Assembly: GCF_007827695.1 (NCBI RefSeq)
Contig: NZ_VITA01000005.1
Location: 290,799-354,798 of the forward strand
Source: Sinorhizobium medicae
Lineage (GTDB): Bacteria > Pseudomonadota > Alphaproteobacteria > Rhizobiales > Rhizobiaceae
DNA length: 64,000 nucleotides
Reading direction: 5' to 3'
In this document: one piece after another, positions 18,024 through 27,809 of the stretch
Layout of the letters: each line of letters starts with the position of its first letter
How positions within the stretch are numbered: the first letter of the stretch is position 1
Translations under genes and position numbers: made by a program
The notes under the pieces: generated by a model
What the model was told of the DNA's origin: nothing
The model's database searches: none
Seen by the model: only the letters and a program-made list of their open reading frames with translations

Positions 18024-20873
18024 ATGGCCAGACACGAAACCTCCTTTCCCGAAATCCTGGATGTGGCGGCGCTTCGGGCCAGGTGCGACTTCATCGCCTC
18101 CGCTCATGCCGAACAGCGCGAACCAATGCGCCGGGCCTTGCTCGCGGCCTTCAAGGAGGCAAATATTGCGGGCCGCGCCAAGGCGCGCGAATTGCTCGCC
18201 GCTGACGGCGCAGGAATAAAATGCGCTGAGCGCATCTCGTGGCTTCAGGACCAACTCATTACGCTGTTGCACGACTTCGTGCTGAACCAGGTATTCGACG
18301 CCGCTAAAGCCCCTGAGACTTCCCGGATAGCCGTCACGGCTGTCGGCGGTTACGGGCGCGGAACGCTTGCACCCGGTTCCGACATCGACCTCCTCTTCCT
18401 CCTTCCTGCCAAGAAGGCGGTCTGGGCGGAGCCGGCGATCGAGTTCATGCTGTATATTCTCTGGGACCTTGGCTTCAAGGTCGGCCACGCGACGCGCACG
18501 ATCGAGGATTGCATTCGCCTGTCGCGGGCCGACATGACCATCCGGACAGCGATCCTCGAATGCCGCTATGTCTGCGGTTCCGTCGCCCTGGCAAGCGAGC
18601 TCGAAACGCGCTTCGACCATGAGATCGTCCGCAATACCGGCCCGGAATTCATTGCCGCCAAGCTCGCCGAACGCGACGAGCGACATCGCAAGGCGGGCGA
18701 CACGCGCTACCTCGTCGAACCGAACGTCAAGGAAGGCAAGGGCGGCTTGCGCGATCTGCACACGCTCTTCTGGATTTCGAAATATTTCTACCGGGTCAAG
18801 GATTCCGCCGATCTCGTCAAGCTCGGCGTGCTTTCGAGGCAGGAGTACAAGCTCTTCCAGAAGGCGGAAGATTTTCTCTGGGCGGTGCGCTGCCATATGC
18901 ACTTCCTGACCGGCAAGGCTGAGGAACGCCTCTCCTTCGATATCCAGCGCGAGATAGCCGAAGCGCTCGGCTACCACGATCACCCCGGCCTTTCGGCGGT
19001 CGAACGTTTCATGAAGCATTACTTTCTCGTGGCGAAGGATGTCGGCGACCTGACGCGCATCTTCTGCTCGGCTCTGGAAGATCAGCAGGCCAAGGACGCC
19101 CCCGGTATTTCCGGCGTGATCAGCCGCTTCCGCAATCGTGTCCGCAAAATCCCCGGCACGCTGGATTTCGTCGACGATGGAGGGCGCATCGCGCTCGCGA
19201 GCCCTGACGTTTTCAAGCGCGACCCTGTGAACCTGCTGCGCATGTTTCACATCGCCGATATCAACGGGCTCGAATTTCACCCGGCGGCGCTGAAGCAGGT
19301 GACGCGCTCCCTCAGCCTGATCACACCGCATTTGCGAGAGAACGAGGAAGCGAACCGGCTTTTCCTGTCTATCCTGACCTCCCGCCGCAATCCGGAACTG
19401 ATCCTCCGCCGAATGAACGAGGCGGCGGTTCTTGGCCGCTTCATTCCGGAATTCGGCAAGATCGTATCGATGATGCAGTTCAATATGTATCACCACTATA
19501 CCGTGGACGAACATCTTCTGCGCGCGGTCGACGTTCTCTCCCGCATAGAGCGGGGACTTGAGGAGGAGGCGCATCCCCTGACGGCGATGCTGATGCCGGC
19601 CATCGAGGATCGCGAAGCCCTTTATGTCGCGGTGCTGCTGCACGACATCGCCAAGGGACGCCCGGAGGATCATTCGGTGGCCGGCGCAAAGGTCGCCCGC
19701 AAGCTTTGCCCGCGTTTCAGGCTTTCGCCGAAACAGACCGAGACGGTCGTCTGGCTGGTCGAGGAACATCTGACCATGTCGATGGTCGCGCAGACCCGGG
19801 ATCTCAACGATCGCAAAACCATCGTCGATTTCGCCGAGCGGGTTCAATCCCTCGAGCGGCTGAAGATGCTGCTCATCCTGACGGTCTGCGATATCCGCGC
19901 GGTCGGACCCGGCGTATGGAACGGCTGGAAGGGGCAGCTGCTGCGGACGCTCTATTACGAGACAGAGCTCCTGCTCTCCGGCGGCTTTTCGGAACTGTCG
20001 CGCAAGGAGAGGGCGAAGCATGCCGCCGACATGCTGGAGGAGGCGCTCGCCGACTGGCCCAAGGAGGAGCGGCAGACCTATGTGCGACTGCACTACCAGC
20101 CCTACCTCCTGACCGTAGCGCTCGACGAGCAGGTACGTCATGCGGCCTTCATCCGCGAGGCGGATGCTGCGGGCAGGACGCTCGCGACCATGGTGCGCAC
20201 CCATGACTTCCACGCCATAACCGAAATCACGGTGCTGTCGCCGGACCATCCGCGCCTGCTGACCGTCATCGCCGGCGCTTGCGCTGCTGCGGGTGCCAAC
20301 ATCGTCGGCGCCCAGATCCACACGACTTCGGACGGCCGGGCGCTGGACACGATTCTCGTCAACCGCGAGTTCTCGGTCGCCGAGGACGAGACGCGTCGTG
20401 CGGCGAGCATCGGCAAACTGATCGAGGACGTGCTCTCCGGCCGCAAGAAACTGCCCGACGTGATCGCAAGCCGGACGCGCTCGAAGAAGCGCAGCAGGGC
20501 ATTCACCGTGACGCCGGAGGTAACGATCAGCAACGCGCTGTCGAACAAGTTCACCGTCATCGAGGTCGAGGGCCTCGACCGGACGGGTCTTCTCTCCGAA
20601 GTGACCGCGGTCCTGTCAGACCTGTCGCTCGACATTGCGTCGGCCCATATCACCACCTTCGGCGAAAAGGTGATCGATACATTCTACGTCACCGACCTGG
20701 TCGGCTCCAAGATCACCAGCGAAAACCGGCAGATGAACATCGCGGCTCGCCTCAAGGCGGTGCTGGCGGGCGAGGTGGACGAAGCCCGCGAGCGCATGCC
20801 CTCGGGGATCATCGCGCCGACGCCTGTGCCACGCGCATCCCATGGTTCCAAAGCGACAAAAGCCGAAACATGA
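18024..20873 (+). CDS. glnD: PII uridylyltransferase / uridylyl-removing enzyme GlnD
   Basis: Master nitrogen sensor: uridylylates PII proteins when glutamine is low and removes the groups when it is high. The 949-aa protein has the nucleotidyltransferase motif [15 protein letters not shown] (near 107-121), the HD hydrolase motif HDIAKG (near 538) and two C-terminal ACT domains (from about 730 and 842) that bind glutamine. I chose the ATG at 18024 because the alternative GTG at 17988 lies inside a mobile intergenic repeat; 949 aa also matches the S. meliloti length I recall. Its stop overlaps murJ by 4 bp. Confidence 0.96.
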   Translation: MARHETSFPEILDVAALRARCDFIASAHAEQREPMRRALLAAFKEANIAGRAKARELLAADGAGIKCAERISWLQDQLITLLHDFVLNQVFDAAKAPETSRIAVTAVGGYGRGTLAPGSDIDLLFLLPAKKAVWAEPAIEFMLYILWDLGFKVGHATRTIEDCIRLSRADMTIRTAILECRYVCGSVALASELETRFDHEIVRNTGPEFIAAKLAERDERHRKAGDTRYLVEPNVKEGKGGLRDLHTLFWISKYFYRVKDSADLVKLGVLSRQEYKLFQKAEDFLWAVRCHMHFLTGKAEERLSFDIQREIAEALGYHDHPGLSAVERFMKHYFLVAKDVGDLTRIFCSALEDQQAKDAPGISGVISRFRNRVRKIPGTLDFVDDGGRIALASPDVFKRDPVNLLRMFHIADINGLEFHPAALKQVTRSLSLITPHLRENEEANRLFLSILTSRRNPELILRRMNEAAVLGRFIPEFGKIVSMMQFNMYHHYTVDEHLLRAVDVLSRIERGLEEEAHPLTAMLMPAIEDREALYVAVLLHDIAKGRPEDHSVAGAKVARKLCPRFRLSPKQTETVVWLVEEHLTMSMVAQTRDLNDRKTIVDFAERVQSLERLKMLLILTVCDIRAVGPGVWNGWKGQLLRTLYYETELLLSGGFSELSRKERAKHAADMLEEALADWPKEERQTYVRLHYQPYLLTVALDEQVRHAAFIREADAAGRTLATMVRTHDFHAITEITVLSPDHPRLLTVIAGACAAAGANIVGAQIHTTSDGRALDTILVNREFSVAEDETRRAASIGKLIEDVLSGRKKLPDVIASRTRSKKRSRAFTVTPEVTISNALSNKFTVIEVEGLDRTGLLSEVTAVLSDLSLDIASAHITTFGEKVIDTFYVTDLVGSKITSENRQMNIAARLKAVLAGEVDEARERMPSGIIAPTPVPRASHGSKATKAET

Positions 20874-22477
20874 GTCTGCTCAAGAAATTCGCGACGGTCG
20901 GCGGCGCCACGCTCGGAAGCCGGCTCTTCGGCTTCATCCGGGAAACCTTCATGGCGGCCGCGCTCGGCACGGGTCCGGTCGCCGACGCCTTCAACACGGC
21001 GTTCCGGCTGCCGAACACCTTCCGCAGACTTTTTGCCGAGGGGGCGTTCAATTCGGCCTTCGTGCCCCTTTTCGCCAGGGAGATCGAGGCGAGCGGCATG
21101 GATGGCGCCCGCCGCTTTTCCGAGGAGGTCTTCGGCGTTCTTTTCACCGTTCTTCTTCTGCTGACGATCGCCATGGAACTGGCAATGCCTTTCATCGTGG
21201 GGGAACTGATCGCACCTGGATTTGCCAGTGATCCGGCCAAGTTCGAGAGCACGGTGACTTTCGCGACCATCATGTTTCCCTATCTCGCCTGCATGTCGCT
21301 GGCGGCGATGATGGCGGGCATGCTGAATTCGCTGCACCGCTATTTCGCGGCAGCCATCGCGCCGGTCTTTTTGAACTTCATCCTGATCGGCGTGCTGGCC
21401 TACGCCTGGTATAGCGGCCAGGACGCGGTTGCGGTCGGCCGCGCCCTCTCCTGGGGGGTGCTGGCCGCGGGGCTGGTTCAGCTCGCGATCGTCTGGATCG
21501 CGGTTCGCAATGCCGGCATCCGAATCGGCTTCCGCCGGCCCCGGCTGACCGCGAACGTGAAACGCCTGCTCGTGCTGGCCCTCCCCGCGGCGATAACCGG
21601 CGGCATCACCCAGATCAACCTGCTGATCAATACCAATATAGCCTCGGCAAAGGAGGGGGCCGTCTCATCGCTCGTCTATGCCGACCGCATCTATCAGCTG
21701 CCGCTCGGCGTCGTCGGCATCGCCGTCGCGACCGTACTTCTGCCCGAGCTGGCGCGCGCTCTGCGCGGAGGCAATATCAACGAGGCGGCGAACCTGCAGA
21801 ACCGTTCCGTCGAGTTCACCCTGTTCCTGACGCTCCCCGCCGCCGCGGCACTGCTCGTCATGTCGGAGCCGATCGTCAGGCTCCTCTTCGAGCGCGGCCA
21901 GTTCTCGCCGGAATCGACCGTCGCCGTCGGGCGTATTCTGGCGATCTACGGTCTGGGCCTGCCGGCCTTCGTTCTGATCAAGGCCTTCATACCCGGCTTC
22001 TTCGCCCGCGAGGACACGCGCACGCCAATGATCTTCGCCGGAATTTCTGTCGCTGTGAATGTCTCCCTGGCACTCACGCTTTTTCCGGTGCTGGCAGCGA
22101 GCGGCATCGCGATGGCCGAAATCGCCGCGGGCTGGGTGAATGCGCTTCTCCTCTTCGCAACGCTCGTCTGGCGCGGGCACTGGGGGCGCGACATCGCTTT
22201 GCTGACAAGGATCCCTCGTCTGGTGATCGCGGCTGCAGTCATGGCGGCCGCATTGATCTTCGCCATAGACTGGCTCGCATTTCCGCTTTCTTCGGCCGCA
22301 TCGCTTGCGACCCGCGCCCTTACCCTTTGCGGGCTGATCGCCGGCGCGATGGTAATCTATTTCGCGGTCGCATTCGGGATCGGCGGCGCGAGCCTCTCGA
22401 TGGTGCGCCGGAGCGTCAAACGGGGTGCATCGGCCTCGTCCGCCGAGCCGGCGGGCAAAGCGGGCGATGAACAATGA
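20870..22477 (+). CDS. murJ: Lipid II flippase MurJ
   Basis: Inner-membrane MOP-superfamily transporter that flips undecaprenyl-linked peptidoglycan precursor to the periplasm. The 535-aa product has about 14 hydrophobic helices; the N-terminal [17 protein letters not shown] and [17 protein letters not shown] stretches are diagnostic, with several charged residues in the cavity-lining helices. It begins in ATGA overlap with glnD and ends in ATGA overlap with the VOC gene, so the three are probably translationally coupled. The frame extends far upstream, but only inside glnD. Confidence 0.95.
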   Translation: MSLLKKFATVGGATLGSRLFGFIRETFMAAALGTGPVADAFNTAFRLPNTFRRLFAEGAFNSAFVPLFAREIEASGMDGARRFSEEVFGVLFTVLLLLTIAMELAMPFIVGELIAPGFASDPAKFESTVTFATIMFPYLACMSLAAMMAGMLNSLHRYFAAAIAPVFLNFILIGVLAYAWYSGQDAVAVGRALSWGVLAAGLVQLAIVWIAVRNAGIRIGFRRPRLTANVKRLLVLALPAAITGGITQINLLINTNIASAKEGAVSSLVYADRIYQLPLGVVGIAVATVLLPELARALRGGNINEAANLQNRSVEFTLFLTLPAAAALLVMSEPIVRLLFERGQFSPESTVAVGRILAIYGLGLPAFVLIKAFIPGFFAREDTRTPMIFAGISVAVNVSLALTLFPVLAASGIAMAEIAAGWVNALLLFATLVWRGHWGRDIALLTRIPRLVIAAAVMAAALIFAIDWLAFPLSSAASLATRALTLCGLIAGAMVIYFAVAFGIGGASLSMVRRSVKRGASASSAEPAGKAGDEQ

Positions 22478-22863
22478 AACAGACGATCGCCCGCGTGGCC
22501 CTGGTCGTGCCCGACTATGACGAGGCCATCGCCTTTTACTGCGAAAGGCTTGGTTTCGATCTCCTCGAGGACGCGGATGCCGGCGGCGGCAAGCGCTGGG
22601 TGGTCGTGCGGCCGAAGGGCGCGGCCGAGACCGCTCTCCTGCTCGCCAGGGCCGAGGGCGAAAGGCAATGCGCCGCAATCGGCAATCAGACCGCCGGCCG
22701 GGTCGGCTTCTTCCTTTTTACCGACGATTTTGCGCGCGATCACGCTGCAATGCTTTCCGCCGGCGTCGAATTCCTCGAAGTGCCTCGATACGAGGCATAC
22801 GGAATTGTCGCAGTGTTCACCGATCCGTTCGGCAATCGCTGGGATCTCCTGCAGCCGGCGTGA
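22474..22863 (+). CDS. VOC-superfamily (glyoxalase/dioxygenase fold) protein
   Basis: A 129-aa single-unit vicinal-oxygen-chelate protein of unknown substrate. It shows the paired beta-alpha-beta-beta-beta modules, from ARVALVVPDYDEAIAFYCERLGF at the N-terminus (first 20: ARVALVVPDYDEAIAFYCER) to VFTDPFGNRWDLLQP at the C-terminus, as in glyoxalase-like proteins. Its start overlaps murJ by 4 bp. The coupling to glnD and murJ looks conserved, but a functional link to nitrogen or wall metabolism would be speculation. Confidence 0.85.
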   Translation: MKQTIARVALVVPDYDEAIAFYCERLGFDLLEDADAGGGKRWVVVRPKGAAETALLLARAEGERQCAAIGNQTAGRVGFFLFTDDFARDHAAMLSAGVEFLEVPRYEAYGIVAVFTDPFGNRWDLLQPA

Positions 22864-22953
22864 CCCGCCTCTTGATTGCGCCCGTGCTGCCGTGCATAAG
22901 CGCGGCGGATATCAACTGGAGACGGGCCCTCCACAAGCCCGATTGAGGACGAC

Positions 22954-24018
22954 ATGACCGAATTCAAGCCGCTCGTATTTTCCGGCGTTCAACCGACCGG
23001 CAACCTGCATCTCGGCAATTATCTGGGCGCGATCCGGAAATTCGTCGCCCTTCAGGACAACAACGACTGCATCTACTGCGTCGTCGATCTCCACTCGATC
23101 ACGGCGCAGCTCGTGCATGAGGACCTGCGGGGCCAGATCCGGTCGATCGCAGCCGCCTTCATCGCATCGGGCATCGATCCCGAAAAGCACATCGTCTTCA
23201 ACCAGTCGGCCGTGCCGCAGCACGCCGAGCTCGCCTGGATCTTCAACTGCGTCGCCCGCATCGGCTGGATGAACCGGATGACACAGTTCAAGGACAAGGC
23301 CGGCAAGGACCGGGAAAACGCCTCGCTCGGCCTCCTTGCCTATCCGAGTCTCATGGCAGCCGATATCCTCGTCTATCGCGCCACCCACGTGCCTGTCGGC
23401 GACGACCAGAAGCAGCATCTGGAGCTTACCCGCGACATCGCCCAGAAGTTCAACATCGACTTCATGGCGCATATCCGGGCGCGCGGCTACGGCGTCGACA
23501 TCGTCGTCGGCGAAGAGCCGATCCATGCCTATTTCCCGCCGGTCGAGCCGCTGATCGGCGGTCCGGCGCCGCGCGTCATGTCACTACGCGACGGCACCAA
23601 GAAGATGTCGAAATCCGATCCATCCGATTTGTCGCGCATCAACCTGATGGACGATGCCGACACGATCCTGAAGAAGATCCGCAAAGCCAAGACCGATCCG
23701 GACGCGCTGCCGAGCGAGGCGGACGGTCTCAAGGGGCGGCCGGAGGCCGAAAATCTCGTCGGTATCTACGCGGCGCTATCCGACAGGTCGAAGGACGAGG
23801 TGCTTGCCGAGTTCGGCGGGCAGCAATTCTCGGCTTTCAAACCGGCCCTGGCCGATCTGGCCGTGACCGTACTTTCGCCGATCACGGGCGAGATGCGCCG
23901 ATTGATGGGCGATACCGCGCATATCGACGCTATCCTGCGCAAGGGCGGCGAGCGGGCCAGGGAGCGCGCCGAAAAAACAATGCGGGAGGTCCGCGAGATC
24001 ATCGGCTTTTTGCAGTAG
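22954..24018 (+). CDS. trpS: Tryptophanyl-tRNA synthetase
   Basis: Class I aminoacyl-tRNA synthetase charging tRNA-Trp. The 354-aa protein has the HIGH-type signature PTGNLHLGN (about 11-19), the KMSKS loop at 217-221, and the [14 protein letters not shown] sequence typical of TrpRS. GAGGACGAC lies just before the ATG. It follows the VOC gene by 90 bp, which may contain its own promoter. Confidence 0.96.
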   Translation: MTEFKPLVFSGVQPTGNLHLGNYLGAIRKFVALQDNNDCIYCVVDLHSITAQLVHEDLRGQIRSIAAAFIASGIDPEKHIVFNQSAVPQHAELAWIFNCVARIGWMNRMTQFKDKAGKDRENASLGLLAYPSLMAADILVYRATHVPVGDDQKQHLELTRDIAQKFNIDFMAHIRARGYGVDIVVGEEPIHAYFPPVEPLIGGPAPRVMSLRDGTKKMSKSDPSDLSRINLMDDADTILKKIRKAKTDPDALPSEADGLKGRPEAENLVGIYAALSDRSKDEVLAEFGGQQFSAFKPALADLAVTVLSPITGEMRRLMGDTAHIDAILRKGGERARERAEKTMREVREIIGFLQ

Positions 24019-24070
24019 TTGGTGAAAATGAGACCTTGCGGGCGCCGCGCGGCGTTGTAATGTTCGGCGC

Positions 24071-24562
24071 ATGGTTTCAACGCGACTCTCACGACTGGAA
24101 GGTCATCGCCGCAAGTTCATGGCGGTGATCGACGATACGCCCGAATGCGAACGCGCCGTGCATTATGCCGGCATGCGGGCCAAGAACTCCAATGGCGGCC
24201 TCGTGCTGCTCTACGTAATTGCCGACGGCGACTTCCAGCAATGGCTGGGGGTCGAGGAGATCATGCGGGCCGAAGCGCGCCAGGAAGCCGAATCGACCCT
24301 GGCCAAAATCGCGCAGACGGTGCGCGAACGGATCGGCATCGAACCGGAGATCGTCATTCGCGAGGGCATCGCCACCGAGCAGATTCACGCCGCCATCGAG
24401 GAGGACCGGGACATCGCCATTCTGGTGCTTGCGGCGGGATCAGCCAAGGAGGGACCGGGCCCCCTCGTTTCGTCCATCGCGGGAAAAGCTGCTGCCTTCC
24501 CGATCCCCGTCACCGTCATTCCCGACCTTTTGACGGATGAGGAAATTGACGCACTGACCTGA
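24071..24562 (+). CDS. Universal stress protein (UspA) family protein
   Basis: A 163-aa UspA-fold protein; the family includes ATP-binding stress proteins with mostly unknown targets. It shows the N-terminal beta strand FMAVIDDTPECERAV, a central helix-rich region and the C-terminal part with SSIAGKAAAFPIPVTVIP. The classical ATP-binding motif G2xG9xG(S/T) is not clear, so it may be a non-ATP-binding member. It follows trpS by 52 bp on the same strand. Confidence 0.85.
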   Translation: MVSTRLSRLEGHRRKFMAVIDDTPECERAVHYAGMRAKNSNGGLVLLYVIADGDFQQWLGVEEIMRAEARQEAESTLAKIAQTVRERIGIEPEIVIREGIATEQIHAAIEEDRDIAILVLAAGSAKEGPGPLVSSIAGKAAAFPIPVTVIPDLLTDEEIDALT

Positions 24563-24584
24563 CCTCCTGCCGGCGTTCCGGTCC

Positions 24585-24603
24585 GCCGCGCATGGTGCGC
24601 GGC
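24585..24603 (+). terminator. Hairpin after the UspA-like gene
   Basis: Perfect 8-bp stem (GCCGCGCA, loop TGG, TGCGCGGC) 22 bp past the stop codon. The following sequence (AGCACTTTACTTG) is only moderately T-rich, so terminator function is likely but not certain. Confidence 0.35.
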
Positions 24604-24708
24604 AGCACTTTACTTGCCGCATGTTTTGCCCATCGATGGAAAACGATAAAAGGAAACATACATGCGGCGCTATTACGCCTTGCGGGCCACACCCGAGGCT
24701 CCTATATT

Positions 24709-24725
24709 TTTGGAACAATTCTAAA
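24709..24725 (+). promoter_or_regulatory. Irr iron-control element (ICE-like box)
   Basis: The 17 bases TTTGGAA-CAA-TTCTAAA match the rhizobial ICE consensus TTTAGAA-N3-TTCTAAA at 13 of 14 defined positions. ICE boxes bind Irr, the haem-responsive Fur-family regulator that represses iron-using genes when iron is short. The site lies 41 bp before the start of the NifU-type gene, a position suited to repression at the promoter. Irr itself is not in the window. Confidence 0.65.
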
Positions 24726-24765
24726 GAGCCGGTCGAGGAGCGCTCCCGGCAGAATGGAGTGAGAC

Positions 24766-25332
24766 ATGTTCATCCAGACCGAAGCGACGCCGAACCCGGC
24801 CACTTTGAAGTTCCTGCCGGGCAAGGTCGTGATGGAGAACGGCACCGCTGAATTCCGCAGCGAAGAGGAGGCCCTTGCAGGATCGCCGCTTGCAGCCCGG
24901 CTCTTTTCGATCCCCGGCATTACCGGGGTCTATTTCGGCTATGACTTTATCACCGTGAGCAAGGAAGCGCAGGAGTGGCAGCACCTGAAGCCTGCAATCC
25001 TGGGCTCGATCATGGAGCATTTCATGTCGGGGCAACCGATCATGTCGGGTGCCGGTCGGGCGGAACAGCTCGACGAGGATGAGGAATTCTTCGACGAGGG
25101 GGATGAGGCAATCGTCGCGACGATCAAGGAACTGCTCGAGACGCGCGTACGACCGGCAGTCGCCCAGGACGGCGGCGATATCACCTTCCGCGGCTTCAAG
25201 GACGGAACCGTATTCCTCAACATGAAAGGTGCATGCTCCGGCTGCCCCTCCTCGACCGCGACCTTACGACATGGCGTGCAGAACCTGCTGCGTCACTTCG
25301 TTCCGGAAGTCGAATCGGTCGAATCCGTTTGA
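24766..25332 (+). CDS. NifU-family Fe-S cluster scaffold / carrier protein
   Basis: Fe-S cluster carrier of the Nfu type that binds a [4Fe-4S] cluster between the CxxC motifs of two subunits and delivers it to target enzymes. The 188-aa product has an N-terminal Nfu_N domain (1-87; MFIQTEATPNPATLKFLPG) and a C-terminal NifU domain (about 112-180) with Cys157 and Cys160 in CSGCPSS. GGAGTGAG lies 5 bases before the ATG. The ICE-like box upstream suggests repression by Irr under iron limitation, sensible for a protein of cluster supply. Confidence 0.92.
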   Translation: MFIQTEATPNPATLKFLPGKVVMENGTAEFRSEEEALAGSPLAARLFSIPGITGVYFGYDFITVSKEAQEWQHLKPAILGSIMEHFMSGQPIMSGAGRAEQLDEDEEFFDEGDEAIVATIKELLETRVRPAVAQDGGDITFRGFKDGTVFLNMKGACSGCPSSTATLRHGVQNLLRHFVPEVESVESV

Positions 25333-25347
25333 CCCGAAGCGGTTCAA

Positions 25348-25376
25348 GGCGCGGTAACTGCCTTTCAGCCCGCGCC
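25348..25376 (+). terminator. GC-rich hairpin after the NifU-type gene
   Basis: A 7-bp stem (GGCGCGG with CCGCGCC, 15-base loop) 15 bp past the stop, followed after about 20 bases by TTATTTT. Possible terminator separating the NifU-type gene from tsaB. Confidence 0.35.
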
Positions 25377-25448
25377 CCTCGGTCAGCCTAGGGTTATTTT
25401 CCTTATAGGTTTTCCGTTTTCCTTATACCGGTGTGGTTTTTGGGATAA

Positions 25449-25464
25449 AATCACAAATGTGATT
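25449..25464 (+). promoter_or_regulatory. Perfect palindrome upstream of tsaB
   Basis: AATCACA-AA-TGTGATT, a perfect 7-bp inverted repeat with a 2-base centre, 88 bp before tsaB. Just upstream (25395-25427) the stretch TTTTCCTTATA occurs twice. The half site TGTGAT recalls CRP/FNR-type sites, but the 2-base spacing does not fit them. No regulator can be named. Confidence 0.35.
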
Positions 25465-25551
25465 CCGAAGTGCCGCGTCGATTTGGTGACGCAATGCGGC
25501 TGCCCACGCAGTCGTACCGCTTGGGGTGCAGGGGAGGAGGCCGCGGCTGAA

Positions 25552-26208
25552 ATGTTTGTTCTTGCCATAGATACATCCGGGGCCGGCTGTTTCGCTGCGG
25601 TCTATGACGGTGGCGCAGGAAAGCTGCTTGCGTGTGCGGGCGCGGATATCGGGCGTGGCCATGCCGAACGCCTTATGGAATTCGTTGATGAGGCCTTGAG
25701 CGCCTCGGGTCGGGAACTTGCCGAGATCGACCGCATCGCCGTGACGACAGGTCCGGGATCGTTCACCGGAATCCGCGTCGGCGTTGCCGCTGCGCGCGGC
25801 CTCGCTCTGGCCCTCGCAAAGCCCGCAGTCGGCATAACCACGCTTCGGGCCGTTGCCGAAAGCGAAAGCCTGAAACAGAATGGCCAGCCGGTGCTCGCCG
25901 TGATCGACGCGAAGCGGGAAGAGGTTTACCTTCAGGCTTTCGATGCCTCGGGACGGCCGCAAGGCGAGGCTGAAATCCTGTCCGTCGAGAAAGCGCGCCT
26001 GCGCTTTTCCGGATTTGCCGGTATCATCTGTGGCTCCGGTGCTCATGCCGTCACCGGTGCCGCGGGCGGAAAGCCTGACGAGGTCGACATGGAGACGCTC
26101 GCCCGGCTGGGCGCCATGGCCGATCCGGCCTCGGCGCCTGCGAAGCCGCTTTATCTGCGCGGGCCGGATGCCAAACCCCAGGCTGGCTTCGCGGTGGTCC
26201 GCGCCTGA
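25552..26208 (+). CDS. tsaB: tRNA threonylcarbamoyladenosine biosynthesis protein TsaB
   Basis: Partner of TsaD and TsaE in forming N6-threonylcarbamoyladenosine at position 37 of ANN-decoding tRNAs. The 218-aa product shows the ASKHA-fold N-terminus FVLAIDTSGAGCFAA and the diagnostic TTGPGSFTGIRVGVAAARG. The ATG at 25552 was chosen because the family starts exactly here; the frame is open 31 codons further upstream without homology. rimI follows 75 bp downstream, the usual tsaB-rimI pairing. Confidence 0.93.
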   Translation: MFVLAIDTSGAGCFAAVYDGGAGKLLACAGADIGRGHAERLMEFVDEALSASGRELAEIDRIAVTTGPGSFTGIRVGVAAARGLALALAKPAVGITTLRAVAESESLKQNGQPVLAVIDAKREEVYLQAFDASGRPQGEAEILSVEKARLRFSGFAGIICGSGAHAVTGAAGGKPDEVDMETLARLGAMADPASAPAKPLYLRGPDAKPQAGFAVVRA

Positions 26209-26283
26209 CCGGAAGAAGCCGAGCATATTCGCCCGGTTATCTTCAGCCAATCATATCTCCTAAAACGTCCAAGAAGCGCCCTG

Positions 26284-26787
26284 ATGAGCCTTACCGACTA
26301 CTTCACCCGCCGCACAGAATTCGACATTTTCCCGCTTGAAGAGGCAGATCTGGGCGCCGCCGCGGCACTGCACCGCCAGCGCTTTGCCTCTGCCTGGAGC
26401 GACGGCGAAATACACGGGTTGCTGAGCCAGGAGACGGTATTCGGATTCGTTGCGCGCCAGACCAATGCCAATGGAAGGTTCCGCCCCGCTTTCGGCGGCT
26501 TCGTGCTGTCGCGGGCGGTTGCCGGCGAAGCCGAAATACTGACGATCGGGGTCGATGCGCGATTTTCGCGTTCCGGTCTGGGTTGGCGCCTGATGCAGGC
26601 GGCGATGCGGGAGGCCGCCTCGAAGGGGGCCGAGGCACTCTTCCTGGAAGTCGACGAGACGAACCAAGCCGCGATCGGGCTCTACGGAAAGCTCGGCTTT
26701 CACAAGGTAGGCGAGCGCAAGGCCTATTATCAGGCGCGGCCGGGCGAGCGCAGCGCGGCGCTTGTCATGCGGCTCGATCTTCGATAG
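26284..26787 (+). CDS. rimI: Ribosomal-protein-alanine N-acetyltransferase RimI
   Basis: GNAT acetyltransferase expected to acetylate the N-terminal alanine of ribosomal protein S18. The 167-aa protein has acetyl-CoA motif A around VDARFSRSGLGWRLM (about 91-105) and the following FLEVDETNQAAIGLYGKLGF, typical of RimI. The pairing with tsaB supports RimI over another GNAT. Its N-terminal 15-20 residues are slightly longer than in E. coli RimI. Confidence 0.88.
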   Translation: MSLTDYFTRRTEFDIFPLEEADLGAAAALHRQRFASAWSDGEIHGLLSQETVFGFVARQTNANGRFRPAFGGFVLSRAVAGEAEILTIGVDARFSRSGLGWRLMQAAMREAASKGAEALFLEVDETNQAAIGLYGKLGFHKVGERKAYYQARPGERSAALVMRLDLR

Positions 26788-26826
26788 ATCGCACCACTGA
26801 ACGCGAGAGCTGGAAGGTGCCTGCGG

Positions 26827-27696
26827 ATGATCAATTGGGTGCGGGTCGCGCTTTGCGGCATGCTGCTCGTCATGATCTCGCTGGTGCTGATGCCGGTCCA
26901 GATCCTCTGTCTTTGGCTCGATCTGAGGCCCCGACGCTGGCTGCCGCGCTACTGGCATCGTGTCGCCTGCCTGTTGCTTGGACTGCGCGTGCGCGTCCAT
27001 GGCGAGCTCGATCGCCGCCGCCCCTTGCTCCTAAGCGCAAATCACGTGTCCTGGAAGGACATCCTGGTGCTTTCCTCCGTGGCGGACGTCGTCTTCGTCG
27101 CCAAGTCGGACGTCAGGTCCTGGCCGATTTTCGGGGTTCTCGCCCGCCTTCAGGCATCGGTTTTCGTGGAACGGGAGCAGAAGCGCACCACGGGCAATCA
27201 GGTCAACGACATCGGACGGCGGCTCGCCGACGGGGAAATCGTCGTGCTCTTCCCCGAAGGAACGACTTCCGACGGCAACCGGCTGCTCGACATCAAATCC
27301 TCGCTGTTCGGCGCCGCCGCATCGGCCGTCCCGCAATCGCCGACGGGCGCGGTCCACGTCCAGCCGCTTGCGATTTCCTATACCGGCATCCACGGAATGC
27401 CGATGGGCCGCTATTATCGTCCGATCGCCGCCTGGCCGGGCGACATCGGCCTGCTCCCGCACCTTCTCGGCGTGCTGAGAGAGGGCGCTCTTGAGGTCGA
27501 CGTCGATTTCGGCGAGGCGGTGGACTTTGACCGGCACACCAAACGCAAGGAGGTGAGCCGCATCATCGAGCAGCGCATTCGCGGGATGCTGTCGGACCGG
27601 CTGCGGGGGCGCTCCCGATCCACCGCGAAGGGCGAACCGATTCCCGCAGTCCCTGCCGTGCCGGGCGTCTCGTCAGACGTGCAAAGGTCGCGGTAG
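26827..27696 (+). CDS. olsA: Lyso-ornithine lipid O-acyltransferase OlsA (PlsC family)
   Basis: Acylates the hydroxyl of lyso-ornithine lipid with a fatty acid from acyl-ACP, the second step of ornithine-lipid synthesis after OlsB (11539). The 289-aa product has an N-terminal membrane helix (about 8-30) and the PlsC-family acyltransferase motifs HX4D (His73, Asp78 in NHVSWKD) and FPEGT (about 142-146). A general 1-acylglycerol-3-phosphate acyltransferase has the same motifs; I prefer OlsA because of position next to rimI and miaB, as I recall for S. meliloti olsA. The C-terminal 30 residues are proline-rich and unstructured. Confidence 0.85.
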   Translation: MINWVRVALCGMLLVMISLVLMPVQILCLWLDLRPRRWLPRYWHRVACLLLGLRVRVHGELDRRRPLLLSANHVSWKDILVLSSVADVVFVAKSDVRSWPIFGVLARLQASVFVEREQKRTTGNQVNDIGRRLADGEIVVLFPEGTTSDGNRLLDIKSSLFGAAASAVPQSPTGAVHVQPLAISYTGIHGMPMGRYYRPIAAWPGDIGLLPHLLGVLREGALEVDVDFGEAVDFDRHTKRKEVSRIIEQRIRGMLSDRLRGRSRSTAKGEPIPAVPAVPGVSSDVQRSR

Positions 27697-27713
27697 CACT
27701 CGCAATTGCCTCA

Positions 27714-27731
27714 TTCAGGGATCACCCTGAA
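27714..27731 (+). repeat. Perfect inverted repeat between olsA and miaB
   Basis: TTCAGGG, loop ATCA, CCCTGAA: a perfect 7-bp stem 17 bp after olsA and 78 bp before miaB. No T-run follows, so it could be a factor-dependent terminator, an operator or a leader hairpin of miaB. Confidence 0.35.
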
Positions 27732-27809
27732 ACGACGGTTGATATCGACCGGCGCCCTACCGGCCCGAAAATGCTTCAAATTTGGGGCGCTATGCACTAA
27801 AGAGCCGGC

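Noticed and set aside
17994-20321. 775-codon open frame on the minus strand opposite glnD
   Set aside because: Antisense shadow of glnD; no ribosome binding site, no recognisable domain.
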